Assembly (NCBI RefSeq): GCF_015477765.1
Contig: NZ_JADLQQ010000006.1
Location: 62,001 to 126,000, forward strand
Direction: 5' to 3'
DNA length: 64,000 nucleotides
DNA from: Nocardia transvalensis
GTDB lineage: Bacteria; Actinomycetota; Actinomycetes; Mycobacteriales; Mycobacteriaceae
Under the pieces are notes generated by a model. That model saw nothing but the letters and a program-made list of their open reading frames with translations. It was not told the DNA's origin and ran no database searches. Every line of letters begins with the position of its first letter. Within the stretch, counting starts at the first letter, position 1. Position numbers and translations under genes: made by a program. Shown in pieces: positions 24,629 to 64,000 of the stretch.

Positions 24629-25947
24629 GTTACGAGGAGTATCGGCGGCGGATCATCGATGCGCAGCAGCAGTGGAATGCCGAGCGGGACTGGATTTACA
24701 AGACGCAGGCGCAGGGGAATTACAGCGGCATTTTCGATGGGGATATGCAGCCGCCGCATCTGACCAAGTCGGACAGCTTCGAGCATATGAGCATCGAGCA
24801 GATGCGGGATTCGGTGGCGGCGATGAAGCCGAAACTGGTGTACGACGCGGTGTCTGCGTGGGCGAAGATCGGAATGGACCTCGCCGGAGCGTTCGCGCTG
24901 TTCGAACGCGAATTCGGAAGAACCACCAATGGGGGTTGGACCGGGGTCGCAGCCGATGCCGCAGTCGATGCGGTCAAACGGTATTCCGAGCGGTCGACCC
25001 CGCTGTCCCAGGCGGCGACGGCGATCAGTTTGAAGCTGTCGGAGATGCGAACCGGCCTGGAGGAGACCCAGGCCCTGATGCCGGGTGTCCCGGAGCGGAC
25101 CATCGTCAGCGGTAAGACGCTGCCCAAGGACGGCGTCATGAAGATCGACGATCACAACAGGGCCGAGGCCGAGGAGGAAGGGCGGCGGATCCTTCGCACA
25201 ATCTATGGGCAGGTCGCCGCCCAGACCGATGTCGGGATGCCCTACATGCCCTCTGCTCCCAAGATTGTGGACGGTGTGGGCGTGCCGAGCGGTCCTGTCG
25301 GGCCGACGAGCGTCGATCCTGGTGGTACCGACCAGGGTGGGAGGGGCAGCGATACTGACGGCCAGCCTGGTGATAGGCCGGGCGAAGGCGGTCAGTCGGG
25401 GGAGAGTCCGCAGAACGGTGAGTCCGGAGACCAACAAGGTGACACTCGAACCGCTTCTGCTGGAATGGATTCCACAAATTCGGCTGGTATGTCGCAGCAG
25501 AGTTCAGGCCAGCCATCACAATCCGGCTCGGCGAGCACGTCTCCTGCGGGCTACACCCCAGGTGGTACGTCGGGAGTGCCTGGGGTTGGGGGTTATTCGG
25601 GTGGGCGCTCGGGGCCGGGTGGTCGTGGCAGTAGCGCGGGGCCTGGTGGTGGCGGAGGCCCAGGAAGCCGGGTGGCCGGTGGGCCCGGTCGCAGCGTGCC
25701 GGGCGGGGTGATCGGAGGTGCTCCGGCGGCTGCTTCGGTGCGACCGGGAATCGGTGCTCCTGGTGCCGCGGGCATGCCCGGGATGGGTTTTCCGGGGCAT
25801 GCGGGGAAGGGGCAGGACGAGGAGGAACGGACGAAAGGCGTTCCTGATTACCTCATCACGCAAGAGCACGGTAACGAGTTGATCGGTGTCGATGAGTTGC
25901 CGAAGGCCGTGCCGCCGGTGATCGGTGGGGACGATGCACAGCGTTAG
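24625..25947 (+). CDS. PPE/WXG-like ESX substrate with Gly/Pro/Ser-rich tail
   Basis: 440 residues. The N-terminal about 185 residues are helical, with a WxG-type turn (GGWTGVAADAAVDAVKRY near 110-127), the hallmark of WXG100/PPE-type type VII substrates. A long low-complexity region from about 215 to 385 is rich in Gly, Ser, Pro and Gln (for example GGYSGGRSGPGGRGSS), followed by a conserved C-terminal block (GVPDYLITQEHGNELIGV). It lies between its small helical partner and an EspG chaperone, the standard arrangement for a PE/PPE-like pair and its chaperone. Function after export is unknown. Confidence 0.75.
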   Translation: MSYEEYRRRIIDAQQQWNAERDWIYKTQAQGNYSGIFDGDMQPPHLTKSDSFEHMSIEQMRDSVAAMKPKLVYDAVSAWAKIGMDLAGAFALFEREFGRTTNGGWTGVAADAAVDAVKRYSERSTPLSQAATAISLKLSEMRTGLEETQALMPGVPERTIVSGKTLPKDGVMKIDDHNRAEAEEEGRRILRTIYGQVAAQTDVGMPYMPSAPKIVDGVGVPSGPVGPTSVDPGGTDQGGRGSDTDGQPGDRPGEGGQSGESPQNGESGDQQGDTRTASAGMDSTNSAGMSQQSSGQPSQSGSASTSPAGYTPGGTSGVPGVGGYSGGRSGPGGRGSSAGPGGGGGPGSRVAGGPGRSVPGGVIGGAPAAASVRPGIGAPGAAGMPGMGFPGHAGKGQDEEERTKGVPDYLITQEHGNELIGVDELPKAVPPVIGGDDAQR

Positions 25948-26710
25948 GTACACCGGGCAGGAGTTCGAAATCCTCTGGGCGGGGTATGGGCGGGATCGGC
26001 TTCCGTACCCGCTGCAGTATCGGCCCGACATCGACGGCTTCGATGAGCTGAAGAAGTTCCGGGAGGCCGCGGTGGAGAGCCTGCTCGGGAAGTATGCCGT
26101 CGAGGTGGAGCGGGCGATCGACGTGTTGTTGGAGCCCGATGTTCGGGTGGAGGCCAAAGGGTTTGGGGGACGGGATGCCTCGGAGGTCTATCGGTTTCAC
26201 GGTGCTATCCGTGGGCAAGCGGGGGTTGCGCTGGTTCAGATGCCGGGGGCTGCGCCGGACACGGGTGGTGATGTGATGCTGAGCTATTGTGGCGCAAGGG
26301 AAGTCGCGCAGCTGACCGTTGCATCTTTGCCGAAAAGGGGGCCTGGCAGCAATCCTCCGTTGGAGGTTCGGCGGGAGGAGCTTGCGGCCGATAGTGAGCG
26401 GCATGTGCGGCGGGCCTACGAGGTGAGTCTGGTCGAGCAGTTGAATCGGGTGTTCAAGCGGGATCGGTTGGGGCTGGGGGAGATAGGGATATTTCCCGGA
26501 CCCGCACTGGATGCTCGGCCTGCGCCGGGGCGGGGATTTTGGTGGATGGACTATGAGGACGGCCGGTACTACGTGAAGACGGGCAATCCGATTGTCGCGA
26601 AGCCGGTGGATGCGGAGCGGATGGCCGCGGAGATCCACCGGCTGGCCACCCTCACGCAGCGCTACTACCGAGAAGATCGGGAGCACGAGGAGTATCTGCG
26701 CTCGCGGTGA
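25934..26710 (+). CDS. espG: EspG-family ESX secretion chaperone
   Basis: 258-residue protein of the EspG family, cytoplasmic chaperones that bind PPE-type proteins and deliver them to a type VII secretion machine. Family-like parts are the N-terminal TGQEFEILWAGYGRDRLPYP, the central GAIRGQAGVALVQMPG and the C-terminal FWWMDYEDGRYYVK with AERMAAEIHRLATLTQRYY. The ATG at 25934 overlaps the substrate gene by 14 nt; GTG 25925 is also possible. No ESX core gene (EccB, EccC, EccD, MycP) is in the window, so this unit must use a machine encoded elsewhere or outside the edges. Confidence 0.85.
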   Translation: MHSVRYTGQEFEILWAGYGRDRLPYPLQYRPDIDGFDELKKFREAAVESLLGKYAVEVERAIDVLLEPDVRVEAKGFGGRDASEVYRFHGAIRGQAGVALVQMPGAAPDTGGDVMLSYCGAREVAQLTVASLPKRGPGSNPPLEVRREELAADSERHVRRAYEVSLVEQLNRVFKRDRLGLGEIGIFPGPALDARPAPGRGFWWMDYEDGRYYVKTGNPIVAKPVDAERMAAEIHRLATLTQRYYREDREHEEYLRSR

Positions 26711-26723
26711 CCCTGTCGAATTC

Positions 26724-26789
26724 GGCCGAAATTTACTACCTTGATGCTCGTGAGTACTCGAAAAATATTCGAGCACAATAAATTTGGCC
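26724..26789. promoter_or_regulatory. Nested inverted repeats before the BtrH-like gene
   Basis: Outer arms: GGCCgAAATTTA at 26724-26735 and TAAATTTGGCC at 26779-26789, one extra base in the left arm. Inner arms: CTCGAA at 26757-26762 and TTCGAG at 26768-26773 around AAATA. Unusually AT-rich for this genome. It could be an operator plus promoter for the downstream gene or a long terminator stem after espG. Confidence 0.5.
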
Positions 26790-26802
26790 GATGGGGTGAA
26801 GA

Positions 26803-27720
26803 ATGACCCTCTTGTACACGGGCTCCGGCCCCTACTGCTACAGCAACTCACTCGCCATGATGTTCGGCGAGGAGGCGCCGCCACCGGCGGTGATCGAGGT
26901 GCTGACCGGTGCGCCGTTCGGCATGGCTCTGGTCGGCGGGAAGACGCCCTTCTTCGATCCGTACGGCTGGACGCCCGAGATCGGGATCGACGCCGCCGTT
27001 TCCCTGCTGGGTTGGCGATGCCAGGTCGAGAGCGGCGGCACCGAGGAGGAAGCGGAGCAGCGGCTGCGGAAACACCTCGATACGGGACCGGTGCTCATCG
27101 GCCCGCTGGAAATGGGGCTGCTGCGCTATCAGCCCGAGATGACCGGTCCGATCGGGGCCGATCACTACGTGGTGTCGCTGGCGGTGGAGGACGACCGCGT
27201 GCTGCTGCACGACCCGCAGGGCCACCCGTTCGCAACGCTGCCCCTGGCGCAGTTCATGGCCGCGTGGCGGGCACCCCTGGATTACGGTGCCCCCTACACG
27301 ATGCGAAGCGGCTTCACCCGTGAACGTGAGGTGCCCGTGGACGACGCGCTCCGAGCCTGTTTGCCGACCGCCCGCGCATTCCTGTCGAACAGAAAGGACC
27401 TACCCACCCCGGAGGGCACCCTCGGCACGGCGGCAGCCGCAGTGGCCCTGGCCGACCTGCTCACGACCGATCCCCACCCCGAACTAACCAACCACCTGGC
27501 CCATTTCGCCATCAGGGTCGGCGCCCGCCGCTTGTCCGACGCGTCGGCAGTGTTCCACACCCTCGGCCTCCGGCCCGCAGCCGATCTACTCACCACCCAA
27601 TCAAAACTGGTCGGCTCTCTCCAATACGACATCGTCACGGGCAACTACCCTGCGGCCGCTCACACCCTCCACCAACTAGCCCCAACCTACGACCACCTCG
27701 CCACCACCCTCCCCCTCTAG
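26803..27720 (+). CDS. BtrH-N-like putative acyltransferase/peptidase-fold protein
   Basis: 305 residues. The N-terminal half resembles the butirosin BtrH N-terminal family, which has a papain-like fold and moves acyl groups from a carrier protein: PYCYSNSLAMMFGEE with Cys12, then DTGPVLIGPLEMG, DHYVVSLAVEDDRVLLHDPQGHP with a His-Asp pair suited to a Cys-His-Asp centre. The C-terminal half is helical and unassigned. It has its own leader of 92 nt with inverted repeats and GGTGAAGA before the ATG. It is a single gene and ends 68 nt before cobM. Relation to the NRPS 1.2 kb downstream is possible but not shown. Confidence 0.55.
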   Translation: MTLLYTGSGPYCYSNSLAMMFGEEAPPPAVIEVLTGAPFGMALVGGKTPFFDPYGWTPEIGIDAAVSLLGWRCQVESGGTEEEAEQRLRKHLDTGPVLIGPLEMGLLRYQPEMTGPIGADHYVVSLAVEDDRVLLHDPQGHPFATLPLAQFMAAWRAPLDYGAPYTMRSGFTREREVPVDDALRACLPTARAFLSNRKDLPTPEGTLGTAAAAVALADLLTTDPHPELTNHLAHFAIRVGARRLSDASAVFHTLGLRPAADLLTTQSKLVGSLQYDIVTGNYPAAAHTLHQLAPTYDHLATTLPL

Positions 27721-27788
27721 CCCGGGCTGGGTGGCGGGGTGGGTGTGTGCGCGGGGGGAGGGAGGAAGGGTGTGAATACACTCACCAC

Positions 27789-28556
27789 ATGACCGTGCAC
27801 TTCATTGGGGCAGGGCCCGGGGCCGCGGATCTGCTGACTGTGCGTGCGGTGAAGTTGTTGCGGGAGTGTTCGGTTTGGCTTTATGCGGGGACCTATTTGG
27901 ATCCCGAGGTGTTGGCGCACTGTGGGCCCGGGGCCGAGTTGATTGATACTCAGCATCTGGATCTCGATCAGATCATCGACTATTGCGTCGAGGCTCATCA
28001 GGCGGGGCAGGAGGTGGCGCGGCTCTGCTCCGGGGATCCGTCGGTCTACTCCGCGCTCACCGAGCAGACGCGCAGGCTGGACGCGCGCGGGGTTCCGTGG
28101 GACATCACCCCTGGTGTGCCCGCCTACGCGGCCGCGGCCGCGCTGCTCGGGAGTGAGCTCACCGTTCCCGAACTCGTGCAGTCGGTGGTGCTGACCCGCA
28201 CCCGGGCTCGCTCGACCGCGATGCCGGAGTCGGAGAACCTGGCCGCCTTCGCGCAGACGAAGGCGACCCTCGTCCTGCATCTGGCCATCACCCGGATTCG
28301 CCCGATCGCCGAGGAGCTGTCCGTCGAATACGGGACGGACTGTCCGGTCGCCGTCGTCTATCGCGCCAGCCAGCCCGAGCAGCTCGTGCTGCGCGGCACC
28401 CTCGCCGATATCGCTGACCAGGTCGAGGACGCCGGACTGCGGCGGGCCGCGGTCATTCTCGTCGGGCGCGCGCTCACCCCGGCGATCGACTGTGCCGAAT
28501 CACACCTGTACGATCCGGCGCGGATCCGTCACGTCGCATCCGGTCCAGGGCACTGA
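27789..28556 (+). CDS. cobM: Precorrin-4 C11-methyltransferase CobM
   Basis: 255-residue SAM-dependent methyltransferase of aerobic cobalamin synthesis, adding the C11 methyl to precorrin-4. Family marks: VHFIGAGPGAADLLTVRA at the start (SAM loop), WLYAGTYLDPEVL, ARLCSGDPSVYSAL near 80-93, TPGVPAYAAAAALLG, then LHLAITRI and the C-terminal VILVGRAL. Size and order agree with CobM/CbiF. No other cob gene is adjacent in the window. ATG 27789 is chosen because the protein then starts at MTVHFIGAGPG; an upstream GTG/ATG frame adds 14 unlikely residues. Confidence 0.93.
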   Translation: MTVHFIGAGPGAADLLTVRAVKLLRECSVWLYAGTYLDPEVLAHCGPGAELIDTQHLDLDQIIDYCVEAHQAGQEVARLCSGDPSVYSALTEQTRRLDARGVPWDITPGVPAYAAAAALLGSELTVPELVQSVVLTRTRARSTAMPESENLAAFAQTKATLVLHLAITRIRPIAEELSVEYGTDCPVAVVYRASQPEQLVLRGTLADIADQVEDAGLRRAAVILVGRALTPAIDCAESHLYDPARIRHVASGPGH

Positions 28557-28923
28557 AAACCCGATCGACGCCACGCGGTAGGTTCAGATACCTTGCCCGG
28601 CGGAATATTTCATCCCATAACCCTCAGGTCCAGGTCTAATGCATGAAAGCTATGAGCCTTTTTGGTCGCTGACCCGTCACGGACGGTAGATTGGTTCGGT
28701 GTTCATCAGCGAGGTTCAGTGTGTGACCGATCCATGGCCGGCCGGCATGGTCAGGCCCATGTAACAAGATCGGCCTATAGGACGGATAGGTCCTATGAAC
28801 ATTTTTGTCTGATTTGAGATTCGAAGTGAGCCCCGACCGCGGACGCCACGCTTGGAATAGGTGAGCGTCGGCGTCGGTGTGCCGTCGGGGAGCGCGCCAC
28901 GGCGTTCGGAAGCGAGGTTACGG
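28557..28923 (+). promoter_or_regulatory. Leader/promoter region of the giant NRPS gene
   Basis: 367 nt without a credible gene. A 7-bp inverted repeat ATAGGAC (28777-28783) / GTCCTAT (28790-28796) around GGATAG precedes an AT-rich stretch (GAACATTTTTGTCTGATTTG at 28797-28816) that could contain the -10 region. Another GC palindrome, CCATGgCCGGCCGGcATGG in outline, lies at 28732-28750. I looked for an iron box of the TTAGGTTAGSCTAACCTAA type and found none. In-frame GTG codons at 28861 and 28879 leave the exact translation start open. Confidence 0.5.

Positions 28924-64000
<35,077 letters not shown>

Noticed and set aside
28557..28923. Iron-box search upstream of the NRPS
   Set aside because: No sequence close to the 19-bp IdeR/DmdR consensus was found, so iron control is not claimed.

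Overview
The window is a GC-rich actinobacterial chromosome segment, most likely from Nocardia or a close mycolic-acid relative. The evidence is: a leucine-degradation cluster in the gene order of Mycobacterium tuberculosis Rv2498c-Rv2502c with its TetR gene (Rv2506); an EspG-type ESX chaperone with a DUF3558 lipoprotein; a DUF4254 protein; an XRE/DUF397 pair; and a giant NRPS. No rRNA, tRNA, CRISPR array, transposase or phage gene was seen.

Left part (1-11 kb). A secreted prolyl-oligopeptidase lipoprotein on the minus strand runs off the left edge. A TetR gene is divergent from an overlapping operon accD1-accA1-fadE19-maoC-citE (2911-8996), followed by an acetoacetyl-CoA synthetase. Together they can carry a leucine-derived acyl-CoA through carboxylation and HMG-CoA-type lyase chemistry to acetoacetate and re-activate that acid to its CoA ester.

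Middle part (11-28.5 kb). A MacB/FtsX-type ABC exporter (minus strand) is divergent from a NarL-type two-component system. Then come two tandem F420/FMN split-barrel proteins, an alpha/beta hydrolase, two small minus-strand genes (DUF4254 and an unknown), an XRE regulator with a DUF397 partner, an AbiEi-like nuclease-fold protein, a TetR-SnoaL pair divergent from a carotenoid oxygenase, a four-gene ESX accessory operon (lipoprotein, small helical protein, PPE/WXG-like protein, EspG), a BtrH-like protein and cobM.

Right part (28.9-64 kb, open at the right edge). One reading frame, 11,692 residues visible with no stop, encodes a non-ribosomal peptide synthetase. It starts with an EntF-like starter condensation domain, then ten complete C-A-T modules and the start of an eleventh. 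One epimerase lies in module 6 and is followed by a DCL-type condensation domain in module 7. Specificity residues read from the adenylation domains give X-X'-Ser-Ser-Thr-(D)X''-Ser-X'-Ser-X''', a serine-rich, probably N-acylated peptide. No thioesterase, MbtH protein or tailoring enzyme is inside the window.

The most unusual signals are at DNA level. In all ten adenylation domains the NPFG site is written so that it can form a C(UNCG)G tetraloop hairpin, with codons the gene otherwise uses less. Palindromic repeats of REP type sit in frame inside the NRPS coding sequence. A 63-nt repeat occurs in two unrelated intergenic regions.
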